From a virus, in the IMG/VR virus record IMGVR_UViG_3300022926_000125, positions 1 through 22,590 of that record: a stretch of 22,590 nucleotides of DNA. One strand, written 5' to 3'. The notes under the pieces are model-generated. The model searched no databases and was not told where the DNA came from. It saw nothing but the letters and a program-made list of their open reading frames with translations. This document shows positions 7,809 to 15,313 of this stretch, piece by piece. How positions within the stretch are numbered: position 1 is the stretch's first letter; each line of letters begins with the position of its first letter. The position numbers were made by a program, and so were the translations under genes.

Positions 7809-8214
7809 AAATCTTGATGCCTATATAAAGGAAGAGGTAAAGACATGCCGTATCTGCCAGGAGGATAAACCTGTATCTATGTTTCAGGGTACTACAGGAG
7901 GCAAAGCTAAGCAGAGAGTATGTAAGAGTTGCTTTAAGGATCAATACCATAAAGTAAAAAAACTAAAAGAAAAAATACCTCTCCCATCAGCTGATTACTG
8001 TTGCCCTATCTGTGAAAGAAACGAAGCAGAATTAAAGAAGATAGAGAAAACTAAAAAGACTGTCTGGAGTTTTGATCACTGTTGGACCACCTACACCTTT
8101 AGAGGGTGGTTGTGTCATAGGTGTAATAGGGGTCTTGGGTTCTTTACCGACGATATAAACTCTTTAAAAAATGCCGCTATCTATTTAGAGCGTTCATCTA
8201 AGGACACACTATGA
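7789..8214 (+). CDS. Endonuclease VII-like HNH (beta-beta-alpha-metal) nuclease
   Basis: 141 residues. The C-terminal half fits the recombination endonuclease VII family: C72xxC75, then FDHCWTT (D96, H97), RGWLCHRCNRGLGFF with C109xxC112 and the presumed catalytic N113, and an ending NSLKNAAIYL. Four cysteines (C72, C75, C109, C112) form the zinc site that braces the nuclease. The usual DHDH is reduced to DHC, so the second histidine is missing. The N-terminal half adds another CxxC pair (C20/C23, C45/C48), a second zinc knuckle. Family role: resolving branched DNA, or nicking as a homing-type HNH enzyme. ATG 7789 was chosen over the ATG at 7801 because AAGGA (7776-7780) lies 8 nt upstream. 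It sits between glutaredoxin and phoH, overlapping both, so it is integrated in the operon. Confidence 0.85.
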   Translation: MQLDMFKNLDAYIKEEVKTCRICQEDKPVSMFQGTTGGKAKQRVCKSCFKDQYHKVKKLKEKIPLPSADYCCPICERNEAELKKIEKTKKTVWSFDHCWTTYTFRGWLCHRCNRGLGFFTDDINSLKNAAIYLERSSKDTL

Positions 8215-8924
8215 TCGAAGATCGTGAACCACCAAAGAAGCAATCTCGTACTCGTCGCAAGACAAACTACAAGGGGGCTGACAGTAAGAAGACCTCAGGC
8301 TTCACGCCACGTACTAACAATCAGCGTGACCTGTGGGACTACATGAAGACACACGATCAAATCTTTATCCTTGGTCCAGCGGGTACAGGTAAGACATTCG
8401 TTACTGCTACGTTTGCAGCTGACCTGTATACACTCAAGGAGATAGACAAGATTGTTATCACTCGTCCTCATGTGGCTGTTGGTAAGGATGTAGGTTATCT
8501 ACCTGGTACACTAGAGGAGAAGACCTACCCCTGGGCTTTACCTGTTCTAGATGTACTGACTAAGCATCTGGGTAAGGGTGCAGTAGAGACTGGCATCAAG
8601 AATGGCAACATTGAGATGGCACCTCTAGCGTTAATGCGTGGGCGTAGCTTTGAGGATGCTTTCATTATTGTAGACGAGACACAGAACATAACAACGCATG
8701 AACTGAAGATGCTCCTAACTCGTGTGGGTGAGGGCAGTAAGATCGTACTCAATGGTGACGTACAACAGTCAGACTTAAAGGAAGCGGATGGCTTATCAAA
8801 GGTTATTCATCTAGCTAAGAAACATATGCTAGACATTCCTATTATTGAGTTTGGTGTAGAGGATATTGTACGTAGTGGTATCTGTGCTGAGTGGGTTAAA
8901 GTATTCCTTAAGGAAGGATTATAA
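8211..8924 (+). CDS. phoH: PhoH-like ATPase
   Basis: 237 residues, one P-loop domain of the PhoH family. Walker A is GPAGTGKT (55-62), Walker B is FIIVDETQN (D155/E156), and NGDVQQSD (181-188) is the sensor I segment. TRPHVAVGKDVGYLPGTLEEK (84-104) is the family signature loop. The first 35 residues are basic and probably disordered (KKQSRTRRKTNYKG), which could contact nucleic acid. PhoH is very common in marine phages. It is named from the phosphate-starvation regulon, but biochemical work on the family points to RNA-linked ATPase or helicase activity, so the phage role is unsettled. It starts in an ATGA overlap with the HNH nuclease and is the last gene of the coupled replication operon. 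Confidence 0.94.
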   Translation: MIEDREPPKKQSRTRRKTNYKGADSKKTSGFTPRTNNQRDLWDYMKTHDQIFILGPAGTGKTFVTATFAADLYTLKEIDKIVITRPHVAVGKDVGYLPGTLEEKTYPWALPVLDVLTKHLGKGAVETGIKNGNIEMAPLALMRGRSFEDAFIIVDETQNITTHELKMLLTRVGEGSKIVLNGDVQQSDLKEADGLSKVIHLAKKHMLDIPIIEFGVEDIVRSGICAEWVKVFLKEGL

Positions 8925-8927
8925 TGC

Positions 8928-8957
8928 TTGACACCTAAGTTGTATTTATGATACACT
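8928..8957 (+). promoter_or_regulatory. Candidate sigma70-type promoter before the 68-residue ORF
   Basis: The 77-nt gap after phoH contains a perfect -35 hexamer TTGACA (8928-8933). An 18-nt spacer leads to TACACT (8952-8957), which is preceded by TGA, an extended -10 (TGn). The -10 matches the consensus at four of six positions. It would start transcription near 8964 and drive only the small ORF at 9002 before the terminator at 9215, separating that gene from the long operon. A TATGAT at 8947 is better as a hexamer but only 13 nt from the -35, so it is less likely. Confidence 0.5.
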
Positions 8958-9001
8958 TACCATAGCTCCTAGCCTGGGCTTTAACATGTAAGTGGATTGG
9001 A

Positions 9002-9208
9002 ATGTTAACACTCGAAGAAGAGGCTAAGCGTTTCATTGAGTCTAAGAAGGTACAGTTTATAGCAGGTCTTGAGGATGGTATGGATGACATCCTAGACTAC
9101 TTGTTAGATAACTTATACCCCTCAGATGAAAAGGACTACGCTATAAAAGCCCTGAAAGAAGCTGTACTATGGTCACGAGAATGTGCTAATAAGTACGGCA
9201 TACAATAA
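9002..9208 (+). CDS. Small helical protein, candidate Acb2/Tad1-hairpin-type cyclic-nucleotide sponge
   Basis: 68 residues, ATG at 9002 with only a weak GGATTGG upstream. Predicted to be all helical: a charged N-terminal helix (LEEEAKRFIESKK), a middle helix (MDDILDYLLDNL), then a turn with PSDEKDYAIKALKEAVLWS and a short tail. The pattern P-S-x-E..A...L.EA..W is the one I associate with the hairpin domain of Acb2, the phage protein that sequesters CBASS cyclic oligonucleotides, and with related small T4-type proteins. The similarity is by eye and covers about 30 residues, so the family call is tentative. The gene is set apart from the replication operon by its own promoter and terminator, as accessory host-takeover genes often are. 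If it is not Acb2-like, its function is unknown. Confidence 0.72.
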   Translation: MLTLEEEAKRFIESKKVQFIAGLEDGMDDILDYLLDNLYPSDEKDYAIKALKEAVLWSRECANKYGIQ

Positions 9209-9214
9209 ACTAAA

Positions 9215-9245
9215 AGGGAGGCCGTGATAGCCTCCCTCTTTTTAT
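9215..9245. terminator. Bidirectional intrinsic terminator between convergent arms
   Basis: AGGGAGGC (9215-9222) pairs perfectly with GCCTCCCT (9230-9237) around a 7-nt loop. The + strand continues CTTTTTATTT, a classic U-tract for the small ORF ending at 9208. Read on the - strand, the same hairpin is followed by TTTTAGTTTA, which can end transcripts of the virion gene that stops at 9242. One 8-bp stem thus serves both converging operons. Confidence 0.92.
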
Positions 9246-12200
9246 TTCAAACCATAAAGTTTATCTGTTGCTTTAGTTTCTTTTTCTTCCATATCAAGGT
9301 AGAACTTTATGATCTCTAGCTGCTCAGTGTCTAGCTTAGAGGGATCAGATTCAAATCCCATATCGTTTAGGATCTTAGCCAATTCTTTCTTTGGCACCTT
9401 ACCTAACTCCCATAACACTTTAGTACGAGTATCAGCTGGGTCATACGATACAGCCAACATATCTTTAATGTCACCCTTAGCTAAAGTTATAATCTGAGAA
9501 ATCATCGTCTTACGATCAGCAGCTGAAGCATTCTTCCATTTGTTTGTATCCATGTACATAGAAGCATAGTAGTTCAGCACTGGTGTGATCATACGATTGA
9601 TGTCATTCAGTGGCTCAGCAATGTTAGACCTAATGCCTGTACGCCACTGGGCTAGACCTGCCTCATTGAACATCTCTTGAATAGGGGACTGTGCTAACTC
9701 CTCACGAATACCAAAGATACGCCCAATAGGTACACGATCCTGCTCAGCTGTTAGTGGGCGCTGCTTTTGTTCAGGCTTAGTGTACAGATCCATAGCACCC
9801 AGAATTTCATCAACGTAACGCACAGAGTTATTCACCCATTCGCTACCCTGACGACGATCAGGTGATACGTATGGTGTACCTTTAGATAGAGCGATCACTT
9901 GGTTGACTGGATCTAGTGGACGTGAGTAGCCTGACAGATACATAGACGCAGACTTAGATACAAACTCACCTAGCATACGCTTAGCTTCGACATCATCAGA
10001 TGTAGTTATATCAACTAGCATATCGTAAGCGCCTTGAATGCTATCACCAAGCTGACGTGTAAGCTGTTGAGGGCCAAACGTTGCAGCTAGTTCTTCAATC
10101 AAAGGCTTAGGTACTTCACCGTCACGGTACACATGTGCAGCCATACGTCCTACTGCCTTGTAGAAGCTATAAGGGAAGTCATACATACGGTTACGAATAG
10201 TACCATCTGAGCTACGCTCCTGGTACCATGCTAGTCCTTCATCCAAGTAGTCCATCTCATAGGTAGCAGCAGCCCCAATAAAGGTAAGACCAACAGCAGA
10301 CTTAGTTAGCAACTCCATAGGATCACGTGCAGTACCAGCTACGTATTTGTGGATAAGGCTGATACCTGTGTGGTCCATCATGTGGCCAAGCGTGTTGTTG
10401 AAGAACTGACCAAAGGGAATCATAGCCCCAATGATAGGCAGCTTACGTACATCTTCAATGACCTTAGCAGCAAACTGTAGTGTACCCTCTGTACCACCAT
10501 ACTGCTTAGCAAACACGTTACGTAGTGCGTCCTCTGAGGCGACTGACACAATACGTGCATACTCATCCCCAGTCATACGCTTCCATAGGTTCTCATCCTT
10601 AAGGAAGTCTACATAAGATACACCATACTCTAGACGTACTTGCTTGTCGATTGCGTACATAAACTCCTGAGACTTAGTTAGGATGTCTTGCGCTTTAACG
10701 CCATAGATTGTTTGTGCACCATCCATGATCTTATCAAAGACATTACGCTTCTGGACTAGAGCATCAGCCTCCTTAATGCCCATGTCTTTAGCCATAGCAC
10801 CGAAGTCTTGGAAGCCTAGATCTTTAGCAATCTCTTCTAGTTCAATACCACCAGACAGATACTTGAACATCTTCTTCTGTGCTTCAGGGTTATACGCAGC
10901 GAAGTCCATGAACGCTTCATACGTCATGTGTGGGTCTAATAAGTTACGTGCTTTCTGCTTCTGCAAGCTAAACATCAAGCCAGCTTTACGGGCATACTTA
11001 GCAGCCCCTTCCTTGTTAAACATAGCTGCATTAAGCAGAGAGCCAGTACCATACAGAGTACCACGTACAATGTCAGATGCTGATTGCATAACGCTAGCTG
11101 TCTGCCAACCAATCAAGTTGAGGGCAGTCGTACCAGGGTGAGTAACAAGCATACGAATAAGGTTACGCTGCAGGTAGTGTGTACCCTCGCCCAGCGCATC
11201 ACGTACTTTCTGTGAGATTGCTGGTAGCTCTGCCTCAATGACACCCTCAAGCATCTTATCAGGATCAGCCTTAGGAATATACTTTAGAGTTCTGCTCATC
11301 TGAGACAGAATGTTAAGCTCTTGTCCAGCCTTACTGAATTGCTCAGCGTCCATCTTAAGAGCTTGAGTAAAGGACTTACCCTTGTACTCATCAACAGACT
11401 TACCTAAGCTACTACGGAAGGCTTCGTCTATGTCTTTCTGTGCTGCAGCTGGAAGCTCAATAATTAAGTCATGCATCCAGTTAGCAAAGTTATCACCATC
11501 AAAACGTGGTGACCAGTTGCGTACACCATTATCAGCTAAGATACCAGCCACACCCTTAATACCTAAAGCTTCATCACCTAGATAGAAAGCTTTACGGATC
11601 TGTGTTTCTTTCTGTGGTACTTTACCACCAGCCAGCATACGAATAATGCTACCCTGCTGTACCTTAGTGGCAAACTCTTCCATCTTCTTCTTAAAGTCAG
11701 GAAGGCTATCCTGGAATCCCTTAATGTCTAGGTCTTCCTTGGCAGCTTTCTTAACGTCACCCGCAATAGTACGTGCTCTTGCAAGGTTCTGGTTAGCTAA
11801 GTCAAAGTAGTATGCACCAAGCATGTCTGCCTCTGGACCAGTAGCACGACCGAGCATGTTAAGACCCAGGGATAGACCTGTACCAAACACACCACCAGCT
11901 GCAGCAACAGAGCCTTGGATCAAGTCGTACTCAGTCTGTAGCCCAACTTCCTGCATAGCCTGTTGGTACACAGCGTCAATAGATACACCAGCCACAGTGT
12001 CAGTTACACCAGTAGCTATAGCTTCAGTGGTTGCAATACCACGTAGTCTCTTAGAGAACTCACCAGCAGCGACGTCCTTAAAGCCTTCATTCTTTAGTAC
12101 TTTACCAATAAGCTGACGCTCAATCTGTTTAGCTTCTTGCTTAGCTAATTCAGTTAAGCCTCTCTTCTTGATGATGTCTGCTACTTCTTTCTTAACAGCC

Positions 12201-12763
12201 TCTTTAGCAATCTGTGCAGCTGCTTTAGCTCCACCACCAGTAAAGACTTTACCTACACCCAAAGAGATTAAGTTGACTGGATCAACTACCAGTGCACGAC
12301 CATAGTCATACACAGCATCAAGCTTCTCCATGCCAGATGTACCCTCAGCGAAGGCACCCTTCATAGCGTCAAAGGTAGTATAAGCTGCAGCAGCCTCAGC
12401 CTTCTGTACTTCAGAGGCATTCTTCAAGTAAGACATCTCACCCAGTGTAACTACAGACTGACCGAAGTTAAACTTACGCATGTTGTTCACATAAGCATCG
12501 ACAATCTTCTGACGGTCAAACTTATCCTCCGTCATACCAAAGCGAGACTTCATGTAGGGTGCAATCTTAGCAAAGATCTTGTCTTGTGTAAGGTCACGCA
12601 CCCCTTCAGGAGTAGCTTCTGTGTCATCAGTAGGCTGTAGGTACTTTGTAAAGTCTTCACCGTCTTCTTCTACAGGAGTTAGATACTTAGTATAATCCTC
12701 TGTGTCGTCCTCCTGAGTTTCTTCTTCGTTTACAGGTACAAGATACTTTGTAAAGTCTTCCAT
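9242..12763 (-). CDS. Large virion protein, putative internal/DNA-ejection protein (1173 residues)
   Basis: 1173 residues, the last gene of the virion operon. I recognise no enzyme motif. The N-terminus (1-50) is acidic and carries three copies of (D)FTKYLxP at residues 3-10, 23-30 and 37-44. Beyond it are Ala/Gly-rich amphipathic stretches (VDPVNLISLGVGK near 160, GSVAAAGGVFGTGLSLGLNMLG near 284-305) and a later segment AVGLTFIGAAATYEMDY, of the kind that insert into membranes. Size, helical Ala-rich make-up and a place directly downstream of a transglycosylase gene fit the large ejected core proteins of podoviruses (T7 gp15/gp16 role), which form a channel across the host envelope. The assignment rests on context. 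The ribosome binding site is weak (AAGG 11 nt upstream), so it may be coupled to the gene 11 nt before it. Confidence 0.62.
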   Translation of the reverse strand: MEDFTKYLVPVNEEETQEDDTEDYTKYLTPVEEDGEDFTKYLQPTDDTEATPEGVRDLTQDKIFAKIAPYMKSRFGMTEDKFDRQKIVDAYVNNMRKFNFGQSVVTLGEMSYLKNASEVQKAEAAAAYTTFDAMKGAFAEGTSGMEKLDAVYDYGRALVVDPVNLISLGVGKVFTGGGAKAAAQIAKEAVKKEVADIIKKRGLTELAKQEAKQIERQLIGKVLKNEGFKDVAAGEFSKRLRGIATTEAIATGVTDTVAGVSIDAVYQQAMQEVGLQTEYDLIQGSVAAAGGVFGTGLSLGLNMLGRATGPEADMLGAYYFDLANQNLARARTIAGDVKKAAKEDLDIKGFQDSLPDFKKKMEEFATKVQQGSIIRMLAGGKVPQKETQIRKAFYLGDEALGIKGVAGILADNGVRNWSPRFDGDNFANWMHDLIIELPAAAQKDIDEAFRSSLGKSVDEYKGKSFTQALKMDAEQFSKAGQELNILSQMSRTLKYIPKADPDKMLEGVIEAELPAISQKVRDALGEGTHYLQRNLIRMLVTHPGTTALNLIGWQTASVMQSASDIVRGTLYGTGSLLNAAMFNKEGAAKYARKAGLMFSLQKQKARNLLDPHMTYEAFMDFAAYNPEAQKKMFKYLSGGIELEEIAKDLGFQDFGAMAKDMGIKEADALVQKRNVFDKIMDGAQTIYGVKAQDILTKSQEFMYAIDKQVRLEYGVSYVDFLKDENLWKRMTGDEYARIVSVASEDALRNVFAKQYGGTEGTLQFAAKVIEDVRKLPIIGAMIPFGQFFNNTLGHMMDHTGISLIHKYVAGTARDPMELLTKSAVGLTFIGAAATYEMDYLDEGLAWYQERSSDGTIRNRMYDFPYSFYKAVGRMAAHVYRDGEVPKPLIEELAATFGPQQLTRQLGDSIQGAYDMLVDITTSDDVEAKRMLGEFVSKSASMYLSGYSRPLDPVNQVIALSKGTPYVSPDRRQGSEWVNNSVRYVDEILGAMDLYTKPEQKQRPLTAEQDRVPIGRIFGIREELAQSPIQEMFNEAGLAQWRTGIRSNIAEPLNDINRMITPVLNYYASMYMDTNKWKNASAADRKTMISQIITLAKGDIKDMLAVSYDPADTRTKVLWELGKVPKKELAKILNDMGFESDPSKLDTEQLEIIKFYLDMEEKETKATDKLYGLK
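12632..12763 (-). repeat. Triple FTKYLxP peptide repeat at the N-terminus of the 1173-residue protein
   Basis: DFTKYLVP, DYTKYLTP and DFTKYLQP begin at residues 3, 23 and 37, separated by acidic linkers rich in E and D. Unequal spacing (20 and 14 residues) and conservation of only the short core point to a binding peptide kept by selection rather than a recent tandem duplication. Confidence 0.85.
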
Positions 12764-12774
12764 TGGACACAGCC

Positions 12775-14688
12775 TTATCGGTTATTCAGTTTATCACGAA
12801 GCTCATATAGAGATGCTAGTAGTGTATCACGAGAGTCTGTCTTAGGCAAATCCTTAGTCTTGCTGATTAGTTTGGTTACATCTGCTGCAGTCATGCTTTC
12901 ACTGCGATCCAGAGATTTAGCTACTGTAGAACCTGCACCGTGTAGACGATCAACCATAGATTTGATAGAGTCAATATCACTCATAACGTCAGGCTTTGCG
13001 TCTGGACGTGACTTAGTAGGTTCAGAGGGGCGTGACATTAGCCCTGCATTGTTTGGTGCACGATCACCACCCGTTGGAACCATAGCAGATACTTCACTTG
13101 CAATATCACCGTCTACCATTGCAGGAGGTGTATCAATGTATTCTACTTCGGTGTCTGCCCTCTTAGCTGAGAATGTACCGCCTCCCGTCTCTGTATCTTG
13201 AGCTTTACCATATAGAGCAGCTGTTGCGTCTGATGTGGCTTCTGTTTGATCATTATTAAACAGTCTATTTATAGCACCTTTAAAGTAGTCAACTAGAGAG
13301 GGGACTTCCTCTGATTCAAACTTTTTAAGTTCTTCTTGTATGTCTACTGGTAGTGGCGTATTAGATAGCAAGCTCTCAAAAGTAGCATCACCCATGTCAC
13401 TATTAATGAAAGCATCATACTCATCTTGTAGATCTTCTGGTAGATCTGACTTAAAGGTATCAATGGCTTCTTGTACTTCTGGTGTTTTAACTACTTCTTT
13501 AATGTCTTCACGATCAAATCTTCCTTTAAAGCGCTCAGCCAATCCTGGAGCTTTAGGAGGTTTAACAGAGGGACCAGTATACGTAGATGTTTTACCAGCG
13601 ACTGTAACCGTGTCATTAGGCTGTACTGTGCCATCAGCTACGGCTTTATTAAAGTCTGCTGCTGTATCAAATATGTGTGTCTTTGGTGTTCTCGGAGCTG
13701 TTGGAGCTATCGGTGCTGTTGGCTCCTCGCCCAGCGCTTCTTGCGTTTGTATAACTGCAGGTGTTTCTTCCTTGTCCTCAGACATATAAGCTTTAAGTAC
13801 TGGATTAAACTGAGGAGCATACGTATTACGAGTAAGGATACCTGGAGTAATTGCTTCCATAGATGCAGCATACTTCAAGAAGCTAGGATCTATAGCCGCA
13901 TACTCAGCAAAACCAGCAATAGATTTCCCTTTTAATGTCTCTAGATCTTCAATCTCTTGTTTTAACTTAGCTACACCTTCTGTGTTTGTGGGATCTAGTT
14001 CGTTCAGTTTCAGGGTTGCAGCACGAATACGAGCATCAATACCTGATTCAAACACATCTGATAGAGTAGTAACAGCAGATCTTTGTTGGGAGTCTGTAGC
14101 TGGCTTACCAGGTAAGTTCAAGTCTAATGCTTGGCCTCCTGTAAGCTTTGGCGCTGTACCCATAACACGATATAGGTCACGACCTGTCATGCCATTGATG
14201 TAGATGTCATCAAGTACTTCGTCTTCCATCATACCATTGTCTAAGCCAAAGATAGCAGCAAGAGCATTGCTCTCACGCTTCACAGGATTGTCACCACCCT
14301 TGTATAGACCATAAGCTTTATTGATAACCTTGGTAAGATCTACATCAGGGTTATCAGCTACATAGTCTTTAGCTTTCTTGATCAGTGCTTTCTTGTCTTC
14401 AGCTGTAAGATCATCACGATCCTCAAGAGTAGTCTTTAGTTGCACCAGTCCTTGGATTCCACTTGTGTTTAACACATAGGCAACGTCTGCTTTGTCAATA
14501 CCATAGGTCATAACTGAATTAGCAATACCTAAAGCTGCTTGTGCTTTTTCTTCACGATCAACAATAGCTTTAGTACCATACGTTTGTAGATACTCTTGAC
14601 GCTTAGCTGCACGATCACGTGCATACTGTTTACGCTCTTCAATACCCTTAGCTAGAGTAGTACCAAAACCAGCCCAGAAACCTGCCAT
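12775..14688 (-). CDS. Putative internal virion/structural protein (637 residues)
   Basis: 637 residues, family not recognised. The N-terminus MAGFWAGFGTTLAKGI is a short Gly-rich hydrophobic segment followed by a basic, helical, coiled-coil-like stretch (EERKQYARDRAAKRQEYLQ). The middle is largely helical and charged. From about residue 300 the protein becomes Pro/Thr-rich and low in complexity, with repeated PTAP-type steps (EEPTAPIAPTAPRTPK), and it ends in a helical region (TLLASLYELRDKLNNR). A segment near the C-terminus, NNAGLMSRP, resembles the last residues of the upstream 202-residue protein (RSGLMARG). It lies between two genes of the virion block with gaps of 4 and 11 nt, so it is almost certainly co-transcribed and probably packaged. 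GAGG 8 nt upstream supports the start. An internal core or ejection protein is the likeliest role. Confidence 0.58.
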   Translation of the reverse strand: MAGFWAGFGTTLAKGIEERKQYARDRAAKRQEYLQTYGTKAIVDREEKAQAALGIANSVMTYGIDKADVAYVLNTSGIQGLVQLKTTLEDRDDLTAEDKKALIKKAKDYVADNPDVDLTKVINKAYGLYKGGDNPVKRESNALAAIFGLDNGMMEDEVLDDIYINGMTGRDLYRVMGTAPKLTGGQALDLNLPGKPATDSQQRSAVTTLSDVFESGIDARIRAATLKLNELDPTNTEGVAKLKQEIEDLETLKGKSIAGFAEYAAIDPSFLKYAASMEAITPGILTRNTYAPQFNPVLKAYMSEDKEETPAVIQTQEALGEEPTAPIAPTAPRTPKTHIFDTAADFNKAVADGTVQPNDTVTVAGKTSTYTGPSVKPPKAPGLAERFKGRFDREDIKEVVKTPEVQEAIDTFKSDLPEDLQDEYDAFINSDMGDATFESLLSNTPLPVDIQEELKKFESEEVPSLVDYFKGAINRLFNNDQTEATSDATAALYGKAQDTETGGGTFSAKRADTEVEYIDTPPAMVDGDIASEVSAMVPTGGDRAPNNAGLMSRPSEPTKSRPDAKPDVMSDIDSIKSMVDRLHGAGSTVAKSLDRSESMTAADVTKLISKTKDLPKTDSRDTLLASLYELRDKLNNR

Positions 14689-14692
14689 ATCC

Positions 14693-15301
14693 TTAACCTC
14701 GTGCCATTAGACCACTACGTACAGGTGCTTCCTGTTCCATCTGTGGCTGTTGTTCTTCCATTGGTGCTTCGCCTTCCATAGGCATAGCTTCTGTCTCTTC
14801 TTCCATCATGGGCATTTCATCTTCCATGCCACCTAGCCCAGAGGCTACGTCACGCATCAAGTCTACACCCTCATCGTCTTCCTTAGTACCCTCAAGCTTC
14901 TTAATACGTTCTAGTACCAGAGCTTTGACTTCCTCTTCACGCTGACGTTGTTTAGTCTCTTCGTCATCGCCATCACCCATCTTGAAGGGAATACCTGAGT
15001 CCTCAGCAATAGCCTTAAGTTCTTCCTGTACTACAGGCAAGACAATCAGACCTACGTCTACAGAGTGAATACCATCCATCTGTGCTTTGGTTACGATAGT
15101 CTTAGCTAGTGGAGCTAGAGGTACACCCAACTGTAGGACTTGAAGAAGATTGTCCATTACGTTAGTTTTGTTTAGGTGGTTAATGTGGAAGTCAATAGCT
15201 TCTTCAGGATCACTAATCTCTGGTGGACGTTCCCAAGGATGGTTACGTGGTTCATCTGTTAGGGATTGCCCTGGGATAGGTGCATCAAATACGCTTGCCA
15301 T
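14693..15301 (-). CDS. Acidic hypothetical virion-operon protein (202 residues)
   Basis: 202 residues. The first 90 include FHINHLNKTNVMDNLLQVLQ, helical and conserved-looking, then a compact domain (VDVGLIVLPVVQEELKAIAEDSG). The C-terminal third is low complexity, made of Met, Glu, Pro and Gln (repeated EEEMPM/EGEAPMEEQQPQ-like units), ending RSGLMARG. No catalytic motif or membrane segment is visible. AAGGA 7 nt upstream of the ATG supports the start. It lies 12 nt after the transglycosylase gene and 4 nt before the 637-residue protein, so the three are one transcription unit. Acidic helper or scaffold-like roles during assembly of the ejection core are possible but unproven; I do not recognise the family. 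Confidence 0.75.
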   Translation of the reverse strand: MASVFDAPIPGQSLTDEPRNHPWERPPEISDPEEAIDFHINHLNKTNVMDNLLQVLQLGVPLAPLAKTIVTKAQMDGIHSVDVGLIVLPVVQEELKAIAEDSGIPFKMGDGDDEETKQRQREEEVKALVLERIKKLEGTKEDDEGVDLMRDVASGLGGMEDEMPMMEEETEAMPMEGEAPMEEQQPQMEQEAPVRSGLMARG

Positions 15302-15313
15302 TATGTTATCCTT

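Noticed and set aside
8969-8981. Small inverted repeat AGCC/GGCT after phoH
   Set aside because: Only a 4-bp stem with a 2-nt loop and no T-run; not a usable terminator.
12860-13789. Plus-strand open frames of 113 and 149 residues opposite the 637-residue virion gene
   Set aside because: Ser/Val-rich translations typical of antisense reading of Ala/Asp/Thr codons, no ribosome binding sites, and lying fully within a well-supported - strand gene.
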